Shown in pieces: positions 35,844 to 44,518 of a stretch of 64,000 nucleotides of DNA; the stretch's first letter is position 1, and every line of letters starts with the position of its first letter. Origin of the DNA: Methyloversatilis discipulorum (GTDB lineage Bacteria > Pseudomonadota > Gammaproteobacteria > Burkholderiales > Rhodocyclaceae); NCBI RefSeq assembly GCF_018780585.1, contig NZ_JADMJL010000027.1:140045-204044 (forward strand), written 5' to 3'. The translations under genes were made by a program, and so were the position numbers. The notes beneath the pieces are model-generated. The model saw only the letters and a list, made by a program, of their open reading frames with translations, was not told the origin of the DNA and searched no databases.

Positions 35844-37463
35844 TCAAGCTTGAGCGGACCCAGCACGCGTTCGCCGGGTTGCTGGTTTCTCGGGCGAGGG
35901 CAGCCGCAGCGCCTCGCGCATCTTGTTGCCGTACAGGTTGTTGAGCAGCTTCCGCCGCGCTTCCGCGATGCGATGAGGCCTTTGCCGTTCGATTGGCCCG
36001 GTGCCCACAAACGCCTGATCGAACAGGTCGAGCGCAGTGCGGACGAGCGCGGCGTGCCAGGTCTGGCGAACCTCAAGCTCATCGACGTCGGCCAGCGGAT
36101 CGGCGCGCAGCGCTTCGAGGCTTTGCCTGAGCAACTGATAGAACGGTGCCTCGGTGTGCCCCCAGAACTCGGCATCGACCGAACTGAAATCGCCCCGTGC
36201 ATCGCCGCCGAACCAGGCATCCTTCACCGCGCCGCGAAGACTGGTCGCTGCGCTCTGTGCACCGGAGAGCCAGCTTGATACGCAGGACGACACGGTGCGC
36301 AGGGCATCCGATTCGCATTCGTCGAGGCCATAGAGCGGCAGACTGGCGTCGTACCAGCAGCGGGCCTTCATGTTGTCCATGTCGTAGCCGAACGCCCACA
36401 GGCGCAGCGCGCCGCCCATCTGACGCTTCCGCTCATTCAGTGCATGGGTCACCACGCGCGAGGGGCGCTGTTTGCTCTTTATGTCATCCGCGCCCAGCAA
36501 CCAGGCCAGCCAGTGCCGGTAGCCGAGGCCGCCCGGCTGCGGATGCAGTGGCAGCCAGTCGCCCTTCGCTTCGTAGTACGGGGACAAGGGGTGATCCCAT
36601 GCACCCTTGTAGTTCAGGCCGTAGTTCTTCGCGATGAACTGCCTGATCAACGTGTCGGAATACCGCCCGCACACGTCGCATTCGCCCGCATGCACGTCAT
36701 CGACATCCAGACGGATGCGCCGGGGCATGGCCCAGAACACGTGGTCGGGATGAACCTGGGCGGGGCTGATGGCCTCACCGGTCTGCAATTGATCAATGGA
36801 CCTGAGCCAGGGGAACCTGAAATGCAGCGCGGTTTTCTCCGCGTCACCGCTGTGAGCGCAATGCAAAGGGCCTTCGAGTACGTTGAGCCAGAGGTCTTGC
36901 CACAGGCTTTGCGGCTTCTGTCTGAGCAGCAGCGTGGTCAGCGGGCCGCCGCCGCGCAGTCCGGTCCGGTAGCCCACGCCGCCTGACGGTGCATTCGTCT
37001 GCAGCGTGAACAATGCCGTGGCCGCGCACGCCGGACACAAGCTTTCGATCCGGCCCCGCTTGACGAAGTGGTCGCTGTTGTTGCGCAGCGCGTTTTCGCC
37101 GGGCGAGTCGATGAACAGCGCGGCAACAGGGTTGAGCGTTGCTTCGTCGGCTCTCAGCGTCAGGTCCTGCATGAAGCGCGGGCCATCGCCTTCCAGCAGG
37201 AAGGCCTCGGCAACCGGTGCGAACCATGCGGAAAGTTCCTGCTCGGTAGGGGGCGTCGTCAGCAGCCGTCGCCACTCGGCAGGGCTGTCGGCTGGAGTGG
37301 TGCTCTGCAGCAGCCCGATCGCGAACTGAGCGAGTGCGCCATTGAAGTCCGGGCGGTCGGCGGCAAAAGCGACGATGTCCGGGTCGGAAAGCTGTGGTGG
37401 TGAGATCCAGTCGCGCTGACCGGCGCGCCGCCGGACGGGTATCCAGCGATCATCTAGAAGCAT
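35844..37463 (-). CDS. cse1: Cascade large subunit Cse1 (CasA)
   Basis: A 539-residue protein that recognises the PAM and recruits Cas3. It starts at 37463 (MLLDDRWIPVRRRAGQRDWISPPQL) behind a GGAGG ribosome-binding site; the further open frame upstream lacks homology. Paired cysteines (SLCPACAAT and CDVCGRYSD) probably bind zinc, as in several Cse1 proteins. GGPLTTLLL, FPWLRSIDQLQTGEAISP, HPDHVFWAMPRRIRLD and LLNNLYGNKMREAL also match. First gene of the Cascade operon, with its own promoter upstream. Confidence 0.95.
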   Translation of the reverse strand: MLLDDRWIPVRRRAGQRDWISPPQLSDPDIVAFAADRPDFNGALAQFAIGLLQSTTPADSPAEWRRLLTTPPTEQELSAWFAPVAEAFLLEGDGPRFMQDLTLRADEATLNPVAALFIDSPGENALRNNSDHFVKRGRIESLCPACAATALFTLQTNAPSGGVGYRTGLRGGGPLTTLLLRQKPQSLWQDLWLNVLEGPLHCAHSGDAEKTALHFRFPWLRSIDQLQTGEAISPAQVHPDHVFWAMPRRIRLDVDDVHAGECDVCGRYSDTLIRQFIAKNYGLNYKGAWDHPLSPYYEAKGDWLPLHPQPGGLGYRHWLAWLLGADDIKSKQRPSRVVTHALNERKRQMGGALRLWAFGYDMDNMKARCWYDASLPLYGLDECESDALRTVSSCVSSWLSGAQSAATSLRGAVKDAWFGGDARGDFSSVDAEFWGHTEAPFYQLLRQSLEALRADPLADVDELEVRQTWHAALVRTALDLFDQAFVGTGPIERQRPHRIAEARRKLLNNLYGNKMREALRLPSPEKPATRRTRAGSAQA

Positions 37464-37584
37464 GAAATACCTCCGTTGGGTGTGATGGGGAGGGTTTGGA
37501 GGCCTCCCTTTCTCAGTACTTTCCAGAGCCGCCGCTTGGAGGGGCGACTCACAACAAAAAGGCCGAGATGCATCACGTGAGCTA

Positions 37585-37613
37585 ATCCTAGTGGCACGTT
37601 CAGGCAACGTCAA
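37585..37613 (-). promoter_or_regulatory. Cascade (cse1) promoter
   Basis: On the minus strand TTGACG (37613-37608) and TAGGAT (37590-37585) are separated by exactly 17 bp, a strong sigma-70 arrangement. Transcription would start near 37578 and leave an untranslated leader of about 115 nt before the cse1 ATG. Confidence 0.75.
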
Positions 37614-37618
37614 CTTTT

Positions 37619-37671
37619 TCTAAGTGCGTAGGTTCTAACAGAAATTGTCTAACTCTGTGTTTTCCGTCTAA
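37619..37671 (-). promoter_or_regulatory. Four TTAGA motifs upstream of the Cascade promoter
   Basis: TTAGA occurs on the minus strand at 37671-37667, 37652-37648, 37638-37634 and 37623-37619, spaced 19, 14 and 15 bp, directly upstream of the -35 box. Direct repeats in this position are candidate binding sites for the WYL-type regulator encoded beside cas3 or for another activator. Confidence 0.5.
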
Positions 37672-37787
37672 GGCGTGAGACACTTTTTGCGTTCTTCACC
37701 TAGGTGGAGATGAACCATGCGTCGGCTCGAACAGTGCTAAGGCGTGTGTAATGTTCCTCGCTTCCGCGGGGCAAACGCCGGATGCGG

Positions 37788-40556
37788 TTACGCATCCGGC
37801 ACCTCCAGGTTCTGCAAACCGCGCTTCGGGCAGTAAGCCCATGCAGTGCGTTTCCGGCTATTTCCCCGATCAGTTTTCGCATAAGCAGTGGCTGTCCACC
37901 TGCCATTTGTCTCGTTAAGAGCGAGAAGTGCCGACCACTTTCCGCTCCCTGGTAGGCTCTCCATTGCATCCAGCACTGCCTGTTCGCGAACGGGGTCGGA
38001 CTCGGGTATGCGCTCGGCGATCAGGCGTTCGGCAACCTTCACCGTGCTGTAGGCCCATGCGTGGCGAAGGGTTTCGTGATCGACCCACGGCCGCAGCCGA
38101 TTGCCCTCCCAGCGGGCAAGCACGACAGTCATCGTCGCCTCCCCGAGGCGGGAGGGCGTGCTGGCTTCGCTCCACCAGTCGATGGCGTCGCGTACATAGC
38201 CTGCTGCCGGCTTCAGCGTGTTCTGCATGGCGATGCTGATGCTGGCGTAGGTATCGCCCTCGGCTTTTCCTGCATTCGCCTGCAGGCCTTCAGGCAGGTC
38301 GACGTATTCACTGAATACGCCTTCGATGAGTGAGCGAGCGTCACCCGGCATCGTGAAACTGCCGGACTGCAAAGCCTTGGCGGTAAGCCATAGCTGAGCG
38401 TGATTCGGGTACACGCCAGCCGCCTTCGGCAGGAAGGTCTTGAACCAGTTCGGGGCCGGTGTTTCGGCCCACTCGGGACCGAAGACCCAAAGGCATGGGC
38501 GTCCGCGCTCGTCCGGTGCGGTGGGGTCAGCATGGCGTCGGCCGGATGTGTCACGAGGGTGCCGCTGCAAACGTCCGGCGCGCTGTATCAGCCGGTCGAT
38601 CGGTGCGAGGTCGGTGACGACGAAGTCCCAGTCCGCGTCCAAGCTCTGTTCCGCGACCTGGGTAGCGATGACGAGACGCCCTGCGCGTTCTTCCGGCGTG
38701 CTGGATTTGCCAAAATGCTTGAGGATGCGCTGTTCGGTATCGAGCCGGTCGCGCAGCGCAAAACGCGCGTGGAACAGGATGAGGTGTTCGTCGTCGAGTT
38801 CGTGTTCGAACTGCGCGCAGGCCACCAGTGCGTCGGCGACCGTATTGCGCATCCAGCACACGCACTGACCGGCAGCAAGCGCGGCACGGATCGACGCAAC
38901 GACAGTGCCTTCGTCTGATACGTACTGCACATCCACGCTCCGGCAGACGGCTTCACGCGCCTCGATGGCCTGCATGGACGGCTCGGCCAGGCCATCGTGC
39001 CAGGACGTGACAAGCGGGAAATCGTGCGAAGGCCTCGCTATGGGCGGAGGAGCGCCGCGCCCGCGAGCAAAGGCGTCGAACAGCGCATCTTTCGTATGTT
39101 GCGGCAGCGTGGCCGACAACAGCACGACGCTGCCGCCAGCGCGGGCATGAAACTCGAGCACTGTTTCCAGTACCCGCTGCATGTAGTCGTCGCAAGCATG
39201 CACCTCGTCGATGATCAACACCTTGCGCAGCATGCCCAGCAGGCGCAGCGACTGATGCTTGCTGTAGAGCACGCTCAACAGGATCTGGTCTATCGTGCCG
39301 ACGCCAGCCGGTGCCAGCAGCGCGCGCTTGTTGTGATCGGCCAGCCAGGCGCTGCAGCGGGCGCTGGCGGTCTCGTCGAGTTGTGCGCGGTCGCCTTCGT
39401 CACGGGTGGCGGGCAGTACCGACTCCGCGAAAGCTTCGACCAGGTTGCGCTGCCCATGCGCCAGTACGAGGCTCGGGTCGCCCTTGAACAGTCTTGGATT
39501 CACCTCGGCGATGCGTTCGTACATTGCGTTCGCGGTCGCCATCGTCGGCAGGGCGACGAAGAAGCCGTCCGCACAGCCACTGGCAATCATGCGCTGGGTC
39601 AGCGTGATGGCCGCCTCGGTCTTGCCAGCGCCCGTCACGTCTTCGAGCAGATGAATCTGCGGGGTGGGTGAAATCTTCGCTTCGATTGCCCACGCCTGCA
39701 GCGGTGAGGGCGAAGGGATGTCGGGGAACAGCTCGTGAAACGACTGCTCGGTGTGAGGGGTGGGCAGGACGCCCGCCGCGGTCAGTGCGCTGTCAGCCAG
39801 TGCTTGCGCATCGATCCAGTACTTCCCGAGTTCGGTGCGCTCGCTGCAGTACGGAAAGAAATCGGTGTTCGAGCCGATCCAGTCGCACATGACGGCAAGG
39901 CCAGCGATCCACCACGAGATCTGACGGCTGACTGTTTCGAGGCGTTCTGCGCCCATGCCTGCTGGCACCGTGCGCAACACCGCGGGAGGGAACAGGTCGA
40001 ACAGCTCGTCGATGAAGGTCTTGATGGCCTGGGCGTCATGAGGCGTACTGAAGTGCTGTCGCCAATGTCCGGCGCTGGTGCTTATCGGTGGCTGGCCATG
40101 ATGACCGGTACATGCCCGCACCCACCAGGCCACTCCGTCCAGGAGCGATTCACCGTCTTCGCCGAACCACTGGTTCTCAATGGCAATATCTGCAAGGTAC
40201 TGCTCCCATATCATCCAGCCGAGGGTGTCGTGGCGCAGGCCATAAGGCTTTCCGGGATCGGGCTGTCGCTGTCTCAGCTCCGCGAAAATTTCGGAGCGCT
40301 GGCTCTGGAATGCCTCGGAGAACTTGCCGAGGTCATGTAACGCGAGAAAGAAGCCAAACCATGATTGGAGCGCGGATTTCGACTCGATCTGCAATGCACT
40401 CATGAAGAACGCACAGATCGCGGGCGAACGGTCGAGAAATGCAACGCCGACCGCTGCGACATCGAGAGAGTGATATGCCAGCCGGTGGAAAGCAGGGCCG
40501 TCGTTGTCGGGCTTCGCTTTGCCCCAGTATTCGAGATGAGTCGGCTGCCGGTTCAT
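37788..40556 (-). CDS. cas3: CRISPR nuclease-helicase Cas3, type I-E
   Basis: A 922-residue effector that nicks and unwinds DNA marked by Cascade. The N-terminal HD nuclease has the ligand region AYHSLDVAAVGV (His29), HDLGKF (His74-Asp75) and TGHHGQPP (His152, His153). The SF2 helicase follows: TGAGKT (about 308-313), DEVH (450-453) and SATLP (481-485), with motif VI-type DRLIQRAGRLQRHPR later. Full length and intact by eye, so interference should be functional. It lies downstream of the WYL regulator and is separated from cse1 by the regulatory gap. Confidence 0.97.
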   Translation of the reverse strand: MNRQPTHLEYWGKAKPDNDGPAFHRLAYHSLDVAAVGVAFLDRSPAICAFFMSALQIESKSALQSWFGFFLALHDLGKFSEAFQSQRSEIFAELRQRQPDPGKPYGLRHDTLGWMIWEQYLADIAIENQWFGEDGESLLDGVAWWVRACTGHHGQPPISTSAGHWRQHFSTPHDAQAIKTFIDELFDLFPPAVLRTVPAGMGAERLETVSRQISWWIAGLAVMCDWIGSNTDFFPYCSERTELGKYWIDAQALADSALTAAGVLPTPHTEQSFHELFPDIPSPSPLQAWAIEAKISPTPQIHLLEDVTGAGKTEAAITLTQRMIASGCADGFFVALPTMATANAMYERIAEVNPRLFKGDPSLVLAHGQRNLVEAFAESVLPATRDEGDRAQLDETASARCSAWLADHNKRALLAPAGVGTIDQILLSVLYSKHQSLRLLGMLRKVLIIDEVHACDDYMQRVLETVLEFHARAGGSVVLLSATLPQHTKDALFDAFARGRGAPPPIARPSHDFPLVTSWHDGLAEPSMQAIEAREAVCRSVDVQYVSDEGTVVASIRAALAAGQCVCWMRNTVADALVACAQFEHELDDEHLILFHARFALRDRLDTEQRILKHFGKSSTPEERAGRLVIATQVAEQSLDADWDFVVTDLAPIDRLIQRAGRLQRHPRDTSGRRHADPTAPDERGRPCLWVFGPEWAETPAPNWFKTFLPKAAGVYPNHAQLWLTAKALQSGSFTMPGDARSLIEGVFSEYVDLPEGLQANAGKAEGDTYASISIAMQNTLKPAAGYVRDAIDWWSEASTPSRLGEATMTVVLARWEGNRLRPWVDHETLRHAWAYSTVKVAERLIAERIPESDPVREQAVLDAMESLPGSGKWSALLALNETNGRWTATAYAKTDRGNSRKRTAWAYCPKRGLQNLEVPDA

Positions 40557-40623
40557 GTCGGGCTATCGGATGGACGAATGGAGCGCATTGTTGTGCATGC
40601 CGAGCTCAATTCCTGAGCCTGCA

Positions 40624-41604
40624 TCAAAGGCGCTCTGCGTAAAGTGCTCGCAGCGTTTCGATCTCGGACTCAACGATCTCGCGCAGCGTCTCCGGCCACA
40701 GCACCTCGCAGTGTCTTCCGTGCTTGAGGATGTCCATCATCAGTTCGCGATGGTCCGCGTAGGGGATGTCGAGCAGATAGTGACCGTCGGCGTCGAAGCG
40801 CCCCTTCTGTTTCGGGTGCCAGGCCTCGTGGGCCACCCAGCGGGCGCGCTCGGGCGAGAAGCGCAGTCTTGCCCACTGGATGCGCTGGCCCGAGAAGATG
40901 CCGTAGCCAGGCCCGAACACCGTCTGCAGCGTGCGCAGACTGACTTCGCGTGCCGGGGTAGCGAGCAGGTGCGCTTCGCGTATGGCATCCAGCGCGAAGC
41001 TGCGCAGGTCTTTGCGCAGATGACACCAGGCTTCGAGGTACCAGTTCTCGCGGTAGTGCACCAGCCGTTGCGGCGATATCTCGCGCTCGGTAACGGTGTC
41101 GCTGCTGCGCGCGGCGTAGCGGATCGTCAGTCGCTTGCGGCGCAGCAGCGCCGAACCGATGCGTTCGAAGTGAGTGAGCGTGACGGGTCTTTTCCCCAAC
41201 CCGACGATGAGTACACGGCGGCGCACCGCTTCTGCGTCGTCCTTGGCGGCGCCCAGAAGCGCGTTGAGCTTTTCCATCAGCGGCTGTACCTGGCGCGTGA
41301 GGATGCCGCCTTCGTCGAGATTGGCCAGCAAGTGCTGCATGGTCAGCAAGGCGTGGATTTCGGCGCTGGAAAACCAGATGGACAGTTCCAGCTGGGCGCC
41401 GCTGTGTTGTTCCGGACTCAGGATGTAGCCACCTCGGTCGCGGTCGAACTCGACCGGTGCGCCCATCACGTTGCGCAGATAGGCAATGTCGCGGGTGAGG
41501 GTCGCGCGCGATACTTCAAGCTCGGCCTGCAGCCGGTCAAACGAGATCGCCGTACGTGTGCTCAGGCACTGGCGGATGCGGGCTGCTCTGTCCGTTCTTG
41601 ACAT
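40624..41604 (-). CDS. WYL-domain transcription regulator (YafY type)
   Basis: A 326-residue regulator. The N-terminal helix-turn-helix RIRQCLSTRTAISFDRLQAELEVSRATLTRDIAYL is followed by a WYL ligand-binding domain (LTIRYAARSSDTVTEREISPQRLVHYRENWYLEAWCHLR) and the WCX tail. WYL proteins often sit beside CRISPR and other defence loci and control them; this one is 67 bp upstream of cas3 in the same direction, so it probably regulates cas expression. The start at 41604 (MSRTDRAARI) is preferred over one seven codons earlier. Confidence 0.9.
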   Translation of the reverse strand: MSRTDRAARIRQCLSTRTAISFDRLQAELEVSRATLTRDIAYLRNVMGAPVEFDRDRGGYILSPEQHSGAQLELSIWFSSAEIHALLTMQHLLANLDEGGILTRQVQPLMEKLNALLGAAKDDAEAVRRRVLIVGLGKRPVTLTHFERIGSALLRRKRLTIRYAARSSDTVTEREISPQRLVHYRENWYLEAWCHLRKDLRSFALDAIREAHLLATPAREVSLRTLQTVFGPGYGIFSGQRIQWARLRFSPERARWVAHEAWHPKQKGRFDADGHYLLDIPYADHRELMMDILKHGRHCEVLWPETLREIVESEIETLRALYAERL

Positions 41605-41726
41605 CCGGATCTGTCCTCGTGGCACTTGCCGAATGGGTCGGAATGGTAGCGCCTTGTCATGGCCGCTTGTTTTAGGCCTTATGGATGATGGTATCGAGCG
41701 CGCGAAGGGCGCAGGGGGACGTGATC

Positions 41727-41885
41727 ATGAAAGAACAGCGCAAGAATGATGGAGTCGTTGCGGCTCCCGTGCAGCGACGCAATGAAGCGTTTCGCTTGTT
41801 GAGCGACAAGCTGCGCAAGCTGAGCGAGGGGCGGCCACAGACGCCGTCGGAGGTGCTGCTGCGGCAGTCGCGGGAGGAGCGCTGA
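41727..41885 (+). CDS. Small basic protein, unknown
   Basis: A 52-residue ORF with an AGGGGG Shine-Dalgarno-like sequence about 9 bp before its ATG. It is rich in Arg, Lys and Glu and ends TPSEVLLRQSREER, which recalls the tail of some small antitoxins, though no toxin of matching type is adjacent. It diverges from the WYL gene. It may be a lone antitoxin, a small regulator or non-coding; I cannot assign it. Confidence 0.4.
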   Translation: MKEQRKNDGVVAAPVQRRNEAFRLLSDKLRKLSEGRPQTPSEVLLRQSREER

Positions 41886-42016
41886 GCAATTTCGCTTTGC
41901 GGCATCCCTGCCGCAGCCGGGTCGGGCGCTCTCGTCGTTGTGCTGGCTGGACGAATGCGGGTTCGTCGCTGTCGCACCGCTTGGCCCCGTCACCCCCGCG
42001 TTGCACGGCCGATTGT

Positions 42017-42041
42017 CGATGTATATCCTGTATGTACATCG
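42017..42041. promoter_or_regulatory. Candidate VapBC operator
   Basis: CGATGTATAT (42017-42026) and ATGTACATCG (42032-42041) are inverted repeats with one mismatch and a 5-bp centre, ending 19 bp before the vapB ATG. Such palindromes are where VapBC complexes autorepress. Confidence 0.6.
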
Positions 42042-42060
42042 TTCCAGTCTCTTGCTCATC

Positions 42061-42321
42061 ATGCGAACCCGTATCTTCAAAAGTGGCAACTCACTCGCCG
42101 TGCGCATTCCGAAGGAACTGGCCATCGCCGGGGTGTCGGAAGAGGTCGAGATCGAGCGGGTGGGCAATACCCTGGTGCTGCGACCTGCACAAAGACCGTC
42201 GCTGGCCGATCTGCCGGAGATATTCGCGTCCTTTCCGAAGAGCTTCATGGCTGGCGGCCGCGAGTTCCATGAGCAGCGCGAGCGCGAATGGGACCTTGCC
42301 GAGCTTTCTGCAAAGGACTGA
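42061..42321 (+). CDS. vapB: VapB-type antitoxin (AbrB/SpoVT fold)
   Basis: An 86-residue protein whose N-terminus MRTRIFKSGNSLAVRIPKEL is a swapped-hairpin AbrB DNA-binding domain. The C-terminal half (PEIFASFPKSFMAGGREFHEQREREW) should wrap around the toxin. It should neutralise VapC and repress its own operon from the palindrome upstream. Start at 42061; the toxin gene follows by 3 bp. Confidence 0.9.
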   Translation: MRTRIFKSGNSLAVRIPKELAIAGVSEEVEIERVGNTLVLRPAQRPSLADLPEIFASFPKSFMAGGREFHEQREREWDLAELSAKD

Positions 42322-42324
42322 GCT

Positions 42325-42744
42325 TTGGTCTGGATGCTCGATACGAATATCTGCATCTACCTGATGGGGCGGCAACCGCCGCAGGTGGTGGCCCGATTCC
42401 AGCAGGCGAGGGCGGGCGACATTGCGATTTCGGTGGTCACCTACGCGGAGTTGTGCCACGGCGTCGAGCGCTGTCAGGGCGCTGATCGCGAGCAGGCCGC
42501 CGCGGGTTTGCGACGCTTCACGCAGCGCGTGCCGGTGCTTGCTTTCGACGAGGCAGCCGCAGAGCGTTACGGCGCCCTGGCAGCCGCCGTGCGCGACCGC
42601 CGCCGCGACGCGCTTGACCGGATGATTGCCGCCCATGCGGTGAGCGTCGATGCTGTCCTGGTCACGAACAATGAAGCGGACTTCGCCGATTACCCCGGGC
42701 TGGTGGTAGAGAACTGGACGCGCGACCCTGCTGCGCCCGCGTGA
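42325..42744 (+). CDS. vapC: VapC-type PIN-domain ribonuclease toxin
   Basis: A 139-residue PIN toxin. WMLDTNICIYLMGRQP carries the first catalytic Asp, VVTYAELCHGVE the Glu, RRRDALDRMIAAHA another Asp, and LVTNNEADFADYPGLVVENW the fourth acidic site. VapC toxins usually cut tRNA or rRNA. The TTG at 42325 has an AAAGGA sequence 7 nt upstream and is the likely start; ATG at 42334 is the alternative. All active-site residues are present, so the toxin is probably functional. Confidence 0.9.
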   Translation: MVWMLDTNICIYLMGRQPPQVVARFQQARAGDIAISVVTYAELCHGVERCQGADREQAAAGLRRFTQRVPVLAFDEAAAERYGALAAAVRDRRRDALDRMIAAHAVSVDAVLVTNNEADFADYPGLVVENWTRDPAAPA

Positions 42745-42769
42745 GCGCCGGCGGCCGCCTGGCGCTTTC

Positions 42770-42783
42770 GCATATATATATGC
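42770..42783. repeat. Perfect AT-rich palindrome
   Basis: GCATATATATATGC, a 14-bp perfect palindrome in a GC-rich context, 25 bp after vapC and 28 bp before the methyltransferase gene. Possible promoter or operator; function unknown. Confidence 0.45.
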
Positions 42784-42810
42784 AATGTAGATTCATCCGG
42801 TGACCGAACT

Positions 42811-43947
42811 TTGACCGATACACGACTTGCGTTGCCCGATGGCGACGCTGCACACAGCGTCCGCTGGCAATCCGAAGCGGGCGTAGCCCCGCCGAAGAAG
42901 GTGGTTGTCGCCGACGATACGCTGACTGCCGACATGGCCTTCCGGCTGGCGAGCGAGGGCACGGCGTTGCTGTGGCGCGGCGACTTCCAGAACGCGCGGC
43001 AGTTGCTGCAGGCGATGGCGCGGCGGGTGGATCGCAAGCCGCGCAAGCCGGCGGCCACGCTGCGCGATGCGTTCAACCAGCACCGGCTGGCGCAGTCGCA
43101 GCGCGCGCGCACGCTGGGCATGCTGCTGATTCCGTTCGAGGTGGGTCACGTCATTCCGCTGCGCCGCGCGCCGGACGTGGTCGAGGCCTGCACGCAGGCC
43201 CACGGCGCGGCGACAGAGCCCTATGTCTGTTCGCTGCGCGAGCTGCTGGGCATGATCAGCGCCTACGAGTGGCGGCGCAATGGCGTCGACATTCCGGCGC
43301 TGGGCGCGCACATCCACCCGCATTACGGCGTGTTCTCGCCGGTGCGCGGCGAGTATGTCGATCTGGTCGCGAAGGCGCCGCTGCCGGCGGCGCTGAAGAG
43401 CGATTCGACCGCTTTCGACATCGGCACCGGTACCGGTGTGCTGTCCGCGGTGCTGGCGAAGCGCGGCGTTGAGCGCGTGGTGGCGACCGATCAGGACGCA
43501 CGCGCGCTGGCCTGTGCGCGCGACAACGTCGCGCGGCTGGGCATCGGTGCGCAGGTCGAGGTGGTCGAAGCCGATCTGTTCCCGGCCGGCCGCGCACCGC
43601 TGGTCGTGTGCAATCCGCCCTGGCTGCCGGCGCGGCCCAGTTCGCCGCTGGAGTATGCCGTCTATGACCCGGACAGCCGCATGCTGCGCGGTTTCCTCGC
43701 CGGGCTGGCGGCGCATCTGGCGCCGGGCGGAGAGGGCTGGCTCATCCTGTCGGACTTCGCCGAACACCTCGGTCTGCGCGCGCCGGACGAACTGGCGGGC
43801 CTGATCGCCGCGGCTGGTCTGAAAGTGGTCGGCCGGCTCGATGCTCGGCCGCGTCATCCCAAGGCTTCCGACGCCACCGACCCGCTGCACGCAGCACGCG
43901 CGAAGGAGGTGACGACGCTGTGGCGGCTGGTGGCGGCCGACGCATGA
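42811..43947 (+). CDS. Class I SAM-dependent methyltransferase (small-domain, NPPW type)
   Basis: A 378-residue protein. The C-terminal half is a Rossmann methyltransferase: AFDIGTGTGVLSAVLAKRG binds SAM and VVCNPPWLP is the N-P-P-W substrate motif of the HemK/RlmG-like amino-methylating group. The N-terminal half of about 200 residues (LLWRGDFQNARQLLQAMARR and following) may select the substrate, which I cannot name. The start is assigned to TTG at 42811 because no ATG or GTG is suitably placed; no clear ribosome-binding site is seen. The stop overlaps the next start (ATGA). Confidence 0.8.
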   Translation: MTDTRLALPDGDAAHSVRWQSEAGVAPPKKVVVADDTLTADMAFRLASEGTALLWRGDFQNARQLLQAMARRVDRKPRKPAATLRDAFNQHRLAQSQRARTLGMLLIPFEVGHVIPLRRAPDVVEACTQAHGAATEPYVCSLRELLGMISAYEWRRNGVDIPALGAHIHPHYGVFSPVRGEYVDLVAKAPLPAALKSDSTAFDIGTGTGVLSAVLAKRGVERVVATDQDARALACARDNVARLGIGAQVEVVEADLFPAGRAPLVVCNPPWLPARPSSPLEYAVYDPDSRMLRGFLAGLAAHLAPGGEGWLILSDFAEHLGLRAPDELAGLIAAAGLKVVGRLDARPRHPKASDATDPLHAARAKEVTTLWRLVAADA

Positions 43948-44231
43948 GCTACTACGTGATCGGCCACATCCGCGTACTGGATGCCTCACGCTGGACGGAT
44001 TACCGCGCGCGCGTCGGCGCCACGCTGCTGCCCTTTGGCGGCGAAGTGGTGATGCGGGGTGGGGTGGACGTGGTGCTGGCCGGCGACTGGCCGGGCACCG
44101 ATACCGTGGTGCTGCGCTTCGCCGATGCGACCCGCGCGCGCGCCTGGCATGACTCGCCGGCCTATCAGGCGCTGGTGCCGCTGCGCGAGGCCGGGGCCGA
44201 CGTGGTGCTGGTCGGTTACGAGGGCGAATAG
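43944..44231 (+). CDS. DUF1330 family protein
   Basis: A 95-residue dimeric alpha/beta-barrel (ferredoxin-like) protein. It begins MSYYVIGHIRVLDASRWTDYRARVGATLLPFGGEVVMRGG and has the conserved VVLRFADATRARAWHDSPAYQALVPLR block of DUF1330. Biochemical function unknown. Translationally coupled to the preceding methyltransferase. Confidence 0.85.
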   Translation: MSYYVIGHIRVLDASRWTDYRARVGATLLPFGGEVVMRGGVDVVLAGDWPGTDTVVLRFADATRARAWHDSPAYQALVPLREAGADVVLVGYEGE

Positions 44232-44259
44232 CCGGCCGGAGCCGTGTACGCCCGGCGCC

Positions 44260-44466
44260 TCAGCCGGTGGCCCACAACACGAGGCCGATCAGCACGACAT
44301 TGACCGCGATGGCAGCGAACAGCCCGCCGAGCAGGAAGTGCTGCGGGCCCAGCCCTTCGGTGGTGCGGTTGATCATCCGCGCGCGGCCGATGCCGGTGAA
44401 GGTGAGCAGGATGATTTTCAGTGCGCGCAGACTGCCGCGCAGCAACGGTACGGGGGCGTGATCCAT
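44260..44466 (-). CDS. DUF2970 small membrane protein
   Basis: A 68-residue protein with one C-terminal transmembrane helix (FLLGGLFAAIAVNVVLIGLVLW) and a preceding amphipathic segment RGSLRALKIILLTFTGIGR. This matches DUF2970, a family largely confined to beta- and related proteobacteria. Function unknown. Convergent with the DUF1330 gene and divergent from the DUF2157 gene. Confidence 0.75.
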   Translation of the reverse strand: MDHAPVPLLRGSLRALKIILLTFTGIGRARMINRTTEGLGPQHFLLGGLFAAIAVNVVLIGLVLWATG

Positions 44467-44518
44467 CGCCGGATTGTGCCCGATCGGCAGTCTGCTGCGC
44501 TCGTGGCATCATGCGGCG

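Larger units (their letters stand above)
37464..37787. other. Regulatory gap between cas3 and cse1
   Basis: A 324-bp non-coding region, visibly AT-richer than its neighbours. It holds the cse1 promoter (37585-37613), four TCTAA/TTAGA motifs (37619-37671) and the perfect palindrome CACCTAGGTG (37697-37706). It separates the cas3 transcript from the Cascade transcript. Confidence 0.75.
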
